A stretch of DNA of 64,000 nt, taken from the NCBI RefSeq assembly GCF_002257665.1, contig NZ_MQWB01000001.1, positions 494,502-558,501 on the forward strand, written 5' to 3'. The position numbers and the translations under genes were made by a program. The notes under the pieces are model-generated. The model had not been told where the DNA came from. It was given only the letters and a program-made list of their open reading frames with translations, and ran no database searches. The stretch comes from Rubricoccus marinus (lineage in GTDB: Bacteria; Bacteroidota; Rhodothermia; Rhodothermales; Rubricoccaceae). Shown here piece by piece: positions 44,868-53,670 of the stretch (position 1 is the first letter of the stretch; every line of letters starts with the position of its first letter).

Positions 44868-47323
44868 CGCGCCGCGCGAGCCTCGGTGAGGTGCGCCTGC
44901 GTCCGGGTTTGGGCGTCGCCTTCCAACGCTGGAATGGCCTGCTCCAGAAGCGGGATCGCCTCCTCCGAGCGCTTCTGGCGCAAGAGGCAGTACCCCAGCG
45001 CCGCGCGGGCCACGGCGAGGTCCTCCTCGCTTGTGTCCTCACGCGAGAGGCGGATGGCGAGTGCCTCGCGGAGCACCGCTTCGGCTTGCCTGTAGCGGCC
45101 GCCCTCGTTACGGATCTGCCCGACGCTGACCAGCCCGTCGGCGATGTAGGGATGATCGGGGGGAAGGCTGGCGCGGTCGAGGTCGAGCGAGCGTTGGTAG
45201 GCGCGCTCGGCGTCCTCCCACCGCCTGAGGTCGCGGTAGGCGCCGCCCAGGCCGTAGAGTCCTGTCGAGATGGAAGGATGATTGTCCCCCAGCGTCTGGC
45301 TCCAGATCTCAATCGCGCGCTCGAACAGGACAACGGCTTCCTCCGCGTTGCCTTCGCTGTTGAGCAGGTTCGCAAGGTTGCTCAGCGTGTTGGCCACAAG
45401 CGGGTGCGTGCCCAGGTTCGACTCGCGGATCGCGAGCGCCTTCCGGTAGTGCTCCGCCGCCTCTGAGCCTCGGTCCGCAGTGTAGAGGTAGGCCCCCAGG
45501 TTGTTGTGCGTCTGCGCCGCGTCCAAATGGTCGGGTCCCAGGGCCTCTTGCGTGAGCGCGAGCGCCCGCGTGCCGAGTCGGATGGCTTCTTCGAGAGCGC
45601 CCTCGCGGCTCACGTCGGAGAGGAGGTACGCGAGGTTGTTCGTCGCTTCGGCAACCGACGCGTGGCCTGGAGGGAAGGCCTCTTGCGCCAGGGCGAGCGC
45701 TCGGCGGTAGTGCCGCTCGGACTCCTCGTAGTCGCCGGTATAGCTCAGCACGCTCGCGAGCGCAGTATGCGCGTGGCTGACGTCCGCGCCGGAGGCGCCG
45801 AGGGAATCGTAGATGGCGACAGCGCGGCGCGCCAGAGGCTCGGAGGCTCCGTAGTTGCCGAGGTTGGCGTGGAGGTGGCTCAGCATCCGCGCCAAACGGG
45901 CCTGCACGAGAGGCTGGCCCCCAAGCCGCGCGATCACGGAGTCGCCGCGCTGGGTGAGAAAGGTGCCGACGCGCATCGTGTCCAGGCGTTCGGCGTCGGC
46001 AGCAAAGGGGTCGCGGTCGAACATCAGCGCCATGACGCCCGCGACCTGCTCGGCCGTTTCTGCCTCCGTCCGCGCCCGGTCCCGCTCCTGCGCGAGGCTC
46101 GTCGCGTACACGGTGCTCAGCGCAATGGTGGCCAGAAGCGCCGCCGCGATGGCGGCCACGCCCACGCGGTGGCGCCCCACGAACTTGCCCACACGGTACC
46201 CCGCCGATGGCGGACGAGCTTCGATGGGCAGTCCATCTAGGTGCCGCCTGAGATCCGCCGCCAGCGCCTCCGCCGACGCGTACCGCTCGGCTGGCTCCTT
46301 GCGGAGCGCCTTGAGACAAATCGTGTCGAGGTCTCCGCGCAAAGCCTTCGGGTCCGCCCCTTGCGCCTCTGGCGCGCCGCCAGAGGCCGCGCTCGGGAGG
46401 AGGGGCTCGTCGTGGAGGATGGCGTGCTCGAGTGCCGTCTGGTGTCCTGTGTCTGGAAACGGGCGCTCTCCCACGAGGACCTCGTAGAGCAGCAGACCAA
46501 GACCGTACACGTCGGTCGCGGTGGTCGGCACCTCGCCGCGGATTTGCTCGGGCGCGGCGTAGGTGCGCGTCATCGGCCGGTGGCCGTCCACGCTCGTAAG
46601 GTCGGGGTCCGACTCAGGGTCCAGGATCTTCGCGATGCCGAAGTCCAGCAGGATGGGGCGCCAGAGGCCCCTTGCGTCTCGCGAGACGAGCACGTTGGAC
46701 GGCTTGAGGTCGCGGTGGACCACGAGCGACTGGTGCGCGGTGTGGACCGCTTCGGCGACGCCGATCATCAACTCCACGCGCTCGCGAACGGGGAGGCCTC
46801 TGGCGACATCGGTGATGGAGTCGCCAGATACGTAATCCATCGCGAGCCACGGGCGGCCATCTTCGAGGCCGGCGTCCAGTAGGCGCGCGATGCCGGGGTG
46901 GCGCAACCGTCCCAGAATCTGCCGCTCCGCTGCAAACCGGCGCAGCACGGCTTCGGTGTTCGCCCCACGGCGCACCATCTTGAGCGCGACCTCCCGGTCA
47001 AAAAGCCCGTCGGCACGCCTCGCTCGGTACACGTCGCCCATACCGCCCTGTCCCACCCGTTCCTCAATGTGATACGGGCCGATCGTGGTCCCGATCAATC
47101 GGTCGGGAGCCAGATCGAGAAAGCATTCTGTGTCCTCCACAGGCGGACCGCTTGTAGGCGGGTGCTCCAAGACGCCGTGATCCTCGTCTGCCTGAAGCAG
47201 GGCCTCCACCTCGCAGCGCACGTCGTGCGAGAGGGATTCCAGATACGCCGTCCGCTTTACGCCCTCAACCGCGAGCGCTTCAGCCAGCCGATCCTTGATT
47301 TCTGACCAGCGAGCGAGTTCCAT
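44864..47323 (-). CDS. Membrane Ser/Thr protein kinase with TPR repeats (kinase B)
   Basis: An 819-aa paralogue of kinase A: N-terminal helical region, kinase domain with GQGGMGDVYRA, VALKMVRRG, the standard HRDLKPSNVLV loop, DFGIAKIL and the activation segment ending APEQIRGE; a membrane helix (VGVAAIAAALLATIALSTVYA); and TPR-like repeats with ALALxxEALGPDHLDxAxTxNNLG periodicity. The ATG at 47323 (MELARWSEIKDRL) aligns with kinase A's N-terminus. Follows the ECF sigma gene by 46 bp; sigma, kinase B and kinase A form one minus-strand operon. Confidence 0.93.
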   Translation of the reverse strand: MELARWSEIKDRLAEALAVEGVKRTAYLESLSHDVRCEVEALLQADEDHGVLEHPPTSGPPVEDTECFLDLAPDRLIGTTIGPYHIEERVGQGGMGDVYRARRADGLFDREVALKMVRRGANTEAVLRRFAAERQILGRLRHPGIARLLDAGLEDGRPWLAMDYVSGDSITDVARGLPVRERVELMIGVAEAVHTAHQSLVVHRDLKPSNVLVSRDARGLWRPILLDFGIAKILDPESDPDLTSVDGHRPMTRTYAAPEQIRGEVPTTATDVYGLGLLLYEVLVGERPFPDTGHQTALEHAILHDEPLLPSAASGGAPEAQGADPKALRGDLDTICLKALRKEPAERYASAEALAADLRRHLDGLPIEARPPSAGYRVGKFVGRHRVGVAAIAAALLATIALSTVYATSLAQERDRARTEAETAEQVAGVMALMFDRDPFAADAERLDTMRVGTFLTQRGDSVIARLGGQPLVQARLARMLSHLHANLGNYGASEPLARRAVAIYDSLGASGADVSHAHTALASVLSYTGDYEESERHYRRALALAQEAFPPGHASVAEATNNLAYLLSDVSREGALEEAIRLGTRALALTQEALGPDHLDAAQTHNNLGAYLYTADRGSEAAEHYRKALAIRESNLGTHPLVANTLSNLANLLNSEGNAEEAVVLFERAIEIWSQTLGDNHPSISTGLYGLGGAYRDLRRWEDAERAYQRSLDLDRASLPPDHPYIADGLVSVGQIRNEGGRYRQAEAVLREALAIRLSREDTSEEDLAVARAALGYCLLRQKRSEEAIPLLEQAIPALEGDAQTRTQAHLTEARAAR

Positions 47324-47369
47324 GAGGCGGGGTGGGTCTTGTCCATACGTCACCAGAGGCCCCGTCGGG

Positions 47370-47933
47370 TCATGCCTCGGCAAGGGCGCGGTACAGCCAC
47401 GCGCGTGCGGCCACCCACTCGCGCTTGACGGTCGTGGGGGAGATGCCCAGCGCTTCCGCCGTTTCCTCGACCGTCAGGCCCGCGAAGTAGCGGCATTCGA
47501 CGACTCGCGCTGCGCGCGGGTCGATCTCTTCAAAGCGTTTAAGGGCTTCGTCCAGGGCCAGGATCTCGTCTGCCGGTTCGTCCGCGCGGATCTCGCCGAC
47601 GCGGTCGAGTGACGTGGGCCGCTCCCCGCCTCCTCGCTTGACCCGGTTGCGCTTGCGCGCGTCGTCCACGATCACCTGCCGCATGGCGCGTGCCGCCGCG
47701 GCGAAAAAATGAGCGCGGCCGTCGAAGGGCAGCCGGTCTCCATCTACGAGCTTGAGGTAGGCCTCGTGGACGAGCGCAGTCGTGTTGAGCGTGCCATCGC
47801 GTCGGGAGCGGGAGCGGTGGATCTGCGCGAGCCGGTGCAACTCGTCGTACACCGCGCCCAGAAGCCGGTCGGACGCGCTGGAGTCTCCGTTGCGGGAGTC
47901 CGCAAGCAAGGCCGTGACGTCGGCAGAAGGCAT
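47370..47933 (-). CDS. ECF-type sigma factor (TIGR02999-like)
   Basis: A 187-aa sigma factor of the group usually found beside PknB-TPR kinases: VTALLADSRNGDSSASDRLLGAVYDELHRLA, LVHEAYLKLV, ARAMRQVIVDDARKR (region 2), and FAGLTVEETAEALGISPTTVKREWVAARAWLYRAL (region 4). No anti-sigma gene is visible; phosphorylation by the downstream kinases is a plausible control, inferred from conserved neighbourhood in related phyla. Confidence 0.93.
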   Translation of the reverse strand: MPSADVTALLADSRNGDSSASDRLLGAVYDELHRLAQIHRSRSRRDGTLNTTALVHEAYLKLVDGDRLPFDGRAHFFAAAARAMRQVIVDDARKRNRVKRGGGERPTSLDRVGEIRADEPADEILALDEALKRFEEIDPRAARVVECRYFAGLTVEETAEALGISPTTVKREWVAARAWLYRALAEA

Positions 47934-47980
47934 GTGACCAAGAGAGGGTGGGATGACCTAGGGTACGACTCCGGCCGGAA

Positions 47981-48020
47981 ACAACAGAGACGGCCCCGCT
48001 TCCGAGGAAACGAGGCCGTC
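47981..48020 (-). terminator. Terminator after the first OmpA gene
   Basis: On the minus strand: GACGGCCTCG ... CGGGGCCGTC stem (bulged) followed by TCTCTGTTGTTT, 80 bp past the stop of the OmpA gene. Confidence 0.65.
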
Positions 48021-48099
48021 GCGCGGCGTGAGGCGAGCGTCGCCGGTAGGTAACGGCCTCACGTGAACGCCCGCGCAGTTCACGCCAGAGGCTGCCGGT

Positions 48100-49362
48100 C
48101 TACTGCCCGCCGTTTTCCAGCATGAGGCGGAAGCGCTCGCAGTCCATCGGCACGGAGTCCACACGCCGGTTGCGGCTGCAGCCAACGCCGGGGTCTTCCT
48201 TGTCGCACGAGGGCGACGCGACGCCGCGGTTGCGGATCTGGAGGCGGCTGGCAGCGACCCCCTGCGTCAGGTAGTAGTCGTAGACGGCCTGAGCGCGGCG
48301 TCCCGCCAGACCCATTCCGAAGCGGTCGTGCTCTGACGTGTCGGTGTAGGCATCCAGGAATACACAGCAAGCGGAGTTGTCGAGCAGCAGTTCGACGTTC
48401 TCACCAAGGAGATCTTGCGCCCGCATCGACAGGCTAGACGAGCCGTGGTCGAAATAGATCGAGTTGAGCTCGACAAGGTCACAGACCAGTGGTTCTGGCT
48501 CCACGTAAATCGTCTCGCGCTCCACGATGACTTCCCGCGTTGGAACCGGTGGGATGTACTCGACGGGGGCGGGGGAGCGGGCTCCGAAGCCGAGGCGCAG
48601 TCCACCCGTAAGGAGGGCGGAGCCGAACTTGGTGTCGAACAGGCTGTCACCGTCTCCGAGGACACACGCGGGGTCCGTTGGATCGGCCTCACACTTCGCG
48701 ATGCAGTCCGGGTCACCGTCGCAGAGCTCGAAGAAGTCGGCCGCGACTCGTGCTCCCTGACCGACGTTGTTCAGAGGGAAGCGGTAGCTGGCTTCACCAA
48801 ACAGGGAGAGGTTGCGCGAGAGGTTGAGGTCCACCCCAATACCGACCGGCAGAACGTATGCGACACGGTCGCGGTCCAACGCATCTGCGACATCGTCCCT
48901 TCCAAAGGGATCTGCGATGATGGCGCCAATACCCGTGTAGACGTAAGGCACTACGCTGGAGGTACGTGGCGATGCGAGGTTGAAGAGGAGGTCTACCTCG
49001 GCAAGCGCCTGCTCGTTGGTGAGGAACGGGTTGCCGCCCTGCCGCGCGATCTCGTTGTCGCTGTCCGCGCCGATGTTCAACAAGCCCGCCAACAGGCGCC
49101 CGTACAGGCGGTCTCCACCGAGGGGGAGCCCTACGAAGGCCGTAACAGCGGGTTTGACCTCGGTCACATTCTCCTGCACGACGTTGTCGAGCGGGTAGAG
49201 AGTGTTGGGGCCGTTGTACACGGATGCGCCGACACCTATGCCAATGCGGACACCGGAGCTACCGCCGTCGGTGTCATAGCGCGTGCCGATGACTTGTGCA
49301 GACGCCACGCTCGTCATGAGCAAGGCGATCAGAAAGAGGGGAAATGAGAGACGGTGTGTCAT
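48100..49362 (-). CDS. OmpA-family outer-membrane protein
   Basis: A 420-aa protein: signal peptide 1-22 (SVASAQ), an N-terminal eight-stranded-barrel-like domain (about 24-265), a Pro/Val/Glu linker (PPVPTREVIVERE), and an OmpA-type peptidoglycan-binding domain (about 290-415; DLVELNSIYFDHGSSSL...AYTDTSEHDRFGMGLAGRRAQAVYDYYLTQGV). Two Cys pairs (CDGDPDCIAKC, DNSACCVF) may form disulfides in the oxidising periplasm. It is a clear paralogue of the next OmpA protein, which adds PKD domains. It joins the outer membrane to the wall. Confidence 0.9.
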   Translation of the reverse strand: MTHRLSFPLFLIALLMTSVASAQVIGTRYDTDGGSSGVRIGIGVGASVYNGPNTLYPLDNVVQENVTEVKPAVTAFVGLPLGGDRLYGRLLAGLLNIGADSDNEIARQGGNPFLTNEQALAEVDLLFNLASPRTSSVVPYVYTGIGAIIADPFGRDDVADALDRDRVAYVLPVGIGVDLNLSRNLSLFGEASYRFPLNNVGQGARVAADFFELCDGDPDCIAKCEADPTDPACVLGDGDSLFDTKFGSALLTGGLRLGFGARSPAPVEYIPPVPTREVIVERETIYVEPEPLVCDLVELNSIYFDHGSSSLSMRAQDLLGENVELLLDNSACCVFLDAYTDTSEHDRFGMGLAGRRAQAVYDYYLTQGVAASRLQIRNRGVASPSCDKEDPGVGCSRNRRVDSVPMDCERFRLMLENGGQ

Positions 49363-49658
49363 ATCGGAAGGGCCAGGAGTGGCCGGTCTACCAGGGGATG
49401 TGGTCCCGTGTGCGGGCGTTCGGGCTCGTCCCTTACCAAAACCGGACGGAACGGCATGTGAGCGGATTCAACTTCGCTCTTGGACCGATGATCGTTCCCG
49501 AGGCCGATCCGTAAAGGTCAGAACGGAGTGGATCTACTCCTGTCAGGCTTCCTGTCTCCGAGCGCCGCTGTGGCGAAGGCTTCTCGCGAGTAGATCTGGG
49601 CACATGCTGAATGCGGCCGCGCGCAGCCCCAACCTTCCAGTTGGCTGAAAGCCGGAAC

Positions 49659-49674
49659 GCCAGAGGCCTCTGGC
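49659..49674. repeat. Iterated-motif palindrome, tail-to-tail
   Basis: Perfect GCCAGAGGCCTCTGGC between the OmpA paralogues. Confidence 0.88.
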
Positions 49675-49737
49675 GAACTCGTAGGATCAGCCGCTGGCGC
49701 CAGAGGCTTCGGTGGGGAAAGGCCCCGCTCAGGCATA

Positions 49738-49774
49738 GAAAAAGGGCGGCCTGCTACCCAGCAGGCCGCCCTTT
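49738..49774 (-). terminator. Rho-independent terminator of the PKD-OmpA gene
   Basis: On the minus strand: 12-13-bp perfect stem GGGCGGCCTGCT / AGCAGGCCGCCC with a 4-nt loop, then TTTTT. It lies about 40 bp past the stop codon. Confidence 0.93.
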
Positions 49775-49815
49775 GGCGGAGTCAGCAGGCGGCGTGGCCG
49801 CCTACTGAGAACCGA

Positions 49816-51459
49816 TTAGCGACGCGAGGTGCCGCGGGGCGTGAACGTCCCGCATGTGGCCGGGATCGAGTCACCGCGACGTGCGCGGCTATCGCCTGGG
49901 CCTGGATCCTCCTTCGAGTCAGCGTTGGGATCCTCACCGAGGCCCTCTGCGCGGACGCGGTCCATCGCGATGCCGTTGGCGACGTAGTAGTCGCGGATGG
50001 CGTTGGCGCGGGCCTGCGAGAGGCGGATCTGCTCGGTCTCGCGGTCATCCGTGTAAGCACGGACGAGAACGCAGATGTCCGGGCAGCGACGGAGAACGTC
50101 GAGGTTCTCGTCGAGACGCTCGCGGGCATCAGCCGTGAGGGCTGCGCTACCGAAGTCGAAGTAGACCGAGTTGAGCTCGGACACGTCGGCGCAGTAGGTG
50201 TCTGCGATCGTCACAGTCGCCGTGCAGGAGTCGGATCCGTATGCGTTCCGCGCAGTCGCGGTAACGGTGTACGTACCAGGCTCACTGTAGCTGTGCGAGG
50301 ATGGGAAGCGGGTACCGCTGTCGCCGTCGCCGTCACCCCACTGGACCGAGATGGTCACGGGCTGAGAAGCGTCGGAGTTGACGGTGCCGTTAAGCGTGAC
50401 CGTGTCGCCAGGGCCAGCCGTGCTTGGGCTGATACGGCAAGCCGTAAGGACCGGCGCGATCTGCGGCTCGACGACCGTCACGACACAGGTGTCCATGTCC
50501 TCGTTGTAGTCACCCACAGCCGTCGCGGAGACAGTGTACGTGCCAGGAGTCCGGTACGTGTGCGAAGCGCTCATGCCTGCACCCGTTGCACCGTCGCCCC
50601 AATCCCAGCTCAGGCTGACTGGAGGCGTGGCGTCCATGTTGGTCATCGCCATGAACGAACCAGACTCACCTGCGGTCAGCTCTGCAGGGCACTGCAGGCC
50701 TTCGATCATCACCGGCGTGTACGGCGCCTTGAAGGCGTACCGGAGACCGATGTTGTAGAAGCCGAGGTTGTCGTAGTCAGCGTCGTCGCCGCCTTCGCCG
50801 ATACCGCCCGTGACGGAACCGGGGTCAACGCCGTCAACAGCGGCGTCGTCGAAGATGAACGAGACGTTGCCCTCCACGAATGCGGAGAGCTGCTGGCCGA
50901 GCATGAAGTCGATGCCGAGGCCCGCGTACGGACCGAAGCCAACATCACGCTGCGTCGGGTCGTCGTTGCCGAACGTCACCTGACCACCGATGTTGGTGTA
51001 GGGCGAGATGCGCGAGCTCGGGAACGGGCTGTAACGCAGCGCTGCGATCAGGGACGGGAGCGACTCGCTCTCGTTGATCCGACACGCGTCCTCGTTCTCG
51101 GGCAGACGGCAGTCCGCCGCGCTCCGTGTACCGTTGGGGGCAGGGTACGCCTCGTTGAGGTTCTTGTACGCCGCGTACTGGCCCGTCACGCCGAGAGCGA
51201 GGCTCTCAGTGAACTGGTAGCCGACTTCGAGGCCGAAGCCGGGGCCGAAGTCGCGGGTAGCCCAAGCGCGGTTGTCAATGCGGTCTCCCGTGATGACACC
51301 GTTGGTGCGATCAAGCTCGCCGCCGTAGGTGACCACGCCGCCCTTGAGGGCGAGGTAGAGAGTGTTGCTGGGTCGCACGACCTGCGCTTGAGCCGACGAG
51401 GCGAGGAGCAGAAGCGCCGTGCACCCGAGCAGGAGCGAGGAAGAGAGACGCGAGGTCAT
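49816..51459 (-). CDS. OmpA-family protein with two PKD domains
   Basis: A 547-aa outer-membrane protein: signal peptide 1-25 (SSAQAQ), barrel domain (about 28-245), two PKD domains (245-330 with WDWGDGATG...ASHTYRTPGTYTVSATA; 335-415 with VQWGDGDGDSG...SHSYSEPGTYTVTATA), and OmpA domain (about 425-535; LNSVYFDFGSAALT...AYTDDRETEQIRLSQARANAIRDYYVANGI). The ATG at 51459 follows a good Shine-Dalgarno (AGGAGAAG), rare in this window and a sign of high expression. No iterated motif occurs in its 1.6 kb. Predicted wall-anchored surface protein with ligand- or polysaccharide-binding modules. Confidence 0.92.
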   Translation of the reverse strand: MTSRLSSSLLLGCTALLLLASSAQAQVVRPSNTLYLALKGGVVTYGGELDRTNGVITGDRIDNRAWATRDFGPGFGLEVGYQFTESLALGVTGQYAAYKNLNEAYPAPNGTRSAADCRLPENEDACRINESESLPSLIAALRYSPFPSSRISPYTNIGGQVTFGNDDPTQRDVGFGPYAGLGIDFMLGQQLSAFVEGNVSFIFDDAAVDGVDPGSVTGGIGEGGDDADYDNLGFYNIGLRYAFKAPYTPVMIEGLQCPAELTAGESGSFMAMTNMDATPPVSLSWDWGDGATGAGMSASHTYRTPGTYTVSATAVGDYNEDMDTCVVTVVEPQIAPVLTACRISPSTAGPGDTVTLNGTVNSDASQPVTISVQWGDGDGDSGTRFPSSHSYSEPGTYTVTATARNAYGSDSCTATVTIADTYCADVSELNSVYFDFGSAALTADARERLDENLDVLRRCPDICVLVRAYTDDRETEQIRLSQARANAIRDYYVANGIAMDRVRAEGLGEDPNADSKEDPGPGDSRARRGDSIPATCGTFTPRGTSRR

Positions 51460-51807
51460 ATTCTTCTCCTGTCGGTTCAGAAGCATCATAGAAGGGGTGT
51501 GGGTGAAGGGCGGGCCGAAAAGGAAAGGTGGCGAACGCCGGAAACGAGGCGGGTGCCGGGGAGATCGGTGGCAAAAGCCATGGCCGAATCCGCGTCCCAA
51601 GTATGCGAAATCAAGCTCGTCCGCGCAAGAAAGCGGGCGCTGCGAGAGCGGCCGCTAGACCAACGTCAGACGTAAAACTCCTCACAAAGGGGCGTGGAGG
51701 CGGTGAGGCCGATACCGTCCACATAGAAACGGGTTCCATCGAAACGAATCGCTCCCTGCGAAGAGGGAGGGAAGCGAACGACGGGCCTCTGGCGCCAGCG
51801 GCCGGAG
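51460..51807. other. Upstream region of the PKD-OmpA gene
   Basis: About 350 bp between OmpA-PKD and rpsT. It contains the Shine-Dalgarno (51466-51473) and a near-palindromic motif variant (about 51784-51803) behind rpsT. No gene seen. Confidence 0.5.
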
Positions 51808-52062
51808 CTAGTCGATCGACTGAACGTGCTGCTCGAGCGCGCTCTTGATGTTCGCGGCTTTGTTCGGGTGGATGATGCGACGAGTCGCCATCCGGTCGAG
51901 CTGGGCCTTGACGTCGTTGAGCTTGGCTTCGGCGGCCGCGCGATCCGTCAGACCTTCGAGGTCCTTCATCATGGTGCGGACGCGGAGCTTGTGCTGGCGG
52001 TTGCGAAGGCGGCGACGGGCGTCCTGACGGACGCGCTTAGCAGCAGACTTGTGCTGGGGCAT
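51808..52062 (-). CDS. rpsT: 30S ribosomal protein S20
   Basis: An 84-aa basic helical protein beginning MPQHKSAAKRVRQDARRRLRNRQHKLRVRT; the HKSAxKRxR start and the RIIHPNKAANIKSAL C-terminus are the S20 signature. Binds the 5' domain of 16S rRNA. Stands alone, as usual for rpsT, divergent from the M23 peptidase. Confidence 0.95.
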   Translation of the reverse strand: MPQHKSAAKRVRQDARRRLRNRQHKLRVRTMMKDLEGLTDRAAAEAKLNDVKAQLDRMATRRIIHPNKAANIKSALEQHVQSID

Positions 52063-52226
52063 AAGGCGGGCCCGATCCGAATCGGGCAGGGTTTCAGTCA
52101 GAGTTCAACGCATCCAGAGAAGCGCTCGGGATGCAGCCAGCTAAGTTAGACGGCTCTCTGTGCAGATGAAGCGAAACAGCACACCTCGACAACCCTTCTT
52201 GCGCGCCGCGCTCGCGCGTCCCACAC

Positions 52227-52248
52227 GCCTCTGGCGCCCGCCAGAGGC
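52227..52248. repeat. Iterated-motif pair, head-to-head
   Basis: GCCTCTGGCG and GCCAGAGGC with a 3-nt spacer, 9 bp before the M23 peptidase start, overlapping its likely ribosome-binding region. Confidence 0.85.
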
Positions 52249-52256
52249 CCGCTCCC

Positions 52257-53183
52257 ATGCTCAACTTCCTCCGTGACCTCTTTTCCCGCCCGGGAGCGAC
52301 CCGGACGGTGATTCTGTTGGAGCAGGACACGATGAGCACGCCGCGCCAATATGAGGTGCGTCCGAGCTACGCGGCGTATGCAGCGGTGATTGGCACTGTC
52401 CTGCTGTCCTCGCTCCTCATCGTGCTCGTGGTGCTGACGCCGCTCCGCCGGGTGCTCGCCGGGCCGTCCACGGGTGAGCTTCGTGACACAGCCGAGGACA
52501 ACGCGATCCGCGCCGCTGCTCTGGAGGACTCGCTGGAGGTCCAGTACCGCCAGATCTCTCAGCTCCGGGCGCTTATCACGGGTGACTTGACCGACGAGGC
52601 GATGCTGGACCCGGAATCCGTGGTCCTGCCGTCGGAGGACGAGCTTGCGGAGCTGGGGGATACGCCGCGGCCTGTGCCGCCCGAGGCGCCCCGCCAGGCC
52701 TCTGGCGAGCCGTCGGGGCTTTCGCTCCGCGCTCTGCGCGCCAGAGGCGAGGGGCCGGCTCCGGGATCCGCAGCCGAGGCGTACCTCTCCAGTCTCCGCC
52801 TTCCTGTTCCGCCACCGCTGGACGGCGTCGTCTCGCGGGGCTTCGACGCCAGCTCGGGCCACTTCGGCTTGGACATCGCGGCTGACGAGGGCACGCCCGT
52901 TCGAGCCGTGGGCGAGGGGTACGTGGTGGCCGCCGACTGGACGAACGCCGGCGGGTGGACCGTTGCCGTCCAACACGCCGACGGCTACCTTTCTGTCTAT
53001 AAGCACAACGACCGCTTGCTCAAGCGAGTGGGAGACCGCGTCCGCAACCGTGAGACCGTCGCCCTCTCTGGCGACACGGGCGAGGTGACATCCGGGCCGC
53101 ATTTACATCTCGAGATCTGGCGCGACGGCTTGGCGCAAGACCCCGCCTCGTTCCTGATCGTGCCATCGCGTGGAGCCCGCTAG
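52257..53183 (+). CDS. M23-family membrane metallopeptidase
   Basis: A 308-aa peptidoglycan endopeptidase: cytosolic N-terminus, one membrane helix (about 38-62), a helical and Pro-rich stalk, then an M23/LytM domain (about 205-300) with zinc-ligand motifs HFGLDIA and GPHLHLEIW. The N-terminal region YEVRPSYAAYAAVIGT is typical of M23 proteins paired with bactofilins. Followed by the bactofilin gene after 22 bp, and then by the ATP synthase genes. Likely role: local wall remodelling that sets cell shape. Confidence 0.9.
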   Translation: MLNFLRDLFSRPGATRTVILLEQDTMSTPRQYEVRPSYAAYAAVIGTVLLSSLLIVLVVLTPLRRVLAGPSTGELRDTAEDNAIRAAALEDSLEVQYRQISQLRALITGDLTDEAMLDPESVVLPSEDELAELGDTPRPVPPEAPRQASGEPSGLSLRALRARGEGPAPGSAAEAYLSSLRLPVPPPLDGVVSRGFDASSGHFGLDIAADEGTPVRAVGEGYVVAADWTNAGGWTVAVQHADGYLSVYKHNDRLLKRVGDRVRNRETVALSGDTGEVTSGPHLHLEIWRDGLAQDPASFLIVPSRGAR

Positions 53184-53205
53184 GCTCCGTTTCCCTCCCT
53201 GACCG

Positions 53206-53670
53206 ATGGCCCTCTTCCGCTCAGACTCTAACTCCAGCCCGTCCGGATCCATGGCTAAGCAACGCCCCGTCGCCTCCGTAGGCCCCGCCGACCAGCACAA
53301 CATCATCGGCGCGGGTTCCGTCGTCGAGGGCACCCTCCGAGGCGGGGGCAACGTCCACATCGCGGGCACCATCAACGGCAATGTGGAAGTGGAAGGCCGG
53401 ACGGTGGTCATGCCAGGCGGCGTCGTAGACGGAGAGCTCACCTCCACGAGCGCGGAAGTCGGCGGCCATATAAAAGGTCAGGTCACGTGCCGCGAGCGCC
53501 TCGTGCTCAAGCCGACGGCCGTCGTGGATGGGGACATCCAGACGGCCAAGCTGGTCATTGAGGACGGCGCGACGTTTAACGGCGGGTGCCAGATGGGCGC
53601 GCAGGCTGGGGCCTCTGGCGCCGACCGGAAGCGCCGCGTGATCCCCGCCGAGCAAAAGGAGGCCGCGTGA
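53206..53670 (+). CDS. Bactofilin (polymer-forming cytoskeletal protein)
   Basis: A 154-aa bactofilin: disordered Ser-rich N-terminus, then a beta-helix core (NIIGAGSVVEGTLRGGGNVHIAGTINGNVEVEGRTVVMPGGVVDGEL... through VVDGDIQTAKLVIEDGATFNGGCQMG). Assembles non-polar filaments without nucleotide, scaffolding wall enzymes such as the adjacent M23 peptidase. Its TGA overlaps the GTG of atpZ (GTGA), coupling it to the ATP synthase operon. A Shine-Dalgarno for atpZ lies inside its end. Confidence 0.92.
   Translation: MALFRSDSNSSPSGSMAKQRPVASVGPADQHNIIGAGSVVEGTLRGGGNVHIAGTINGNVEVEGRTVVMPGGVVDGELTSTSAEVGGHIKGQVTCRERLVLKPTAVVDGDIQTAKLVIEDGATFNGGCQMGAQAGASGADRKRRVIPAEQKEAA

Larger units (their letters stand above)
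49363..49815. other. Intergenic region between the two OmpA genes
   Basis: About 450 bp: promoter region of the first OmpA gene, a tail-to-tail motif palindrome at 49659, another motif copy at about 49698, and the terminator of the PKD-OmpA gene. No coding sequence seen. Confidence 0.55.

Noticed and set aside
51784-51804. Terminator of rpsT formed by the motif-like palindrome
   Set aside because: A stem is possible but no U-tract follows on the minus strand; recorded only as a motif variant.
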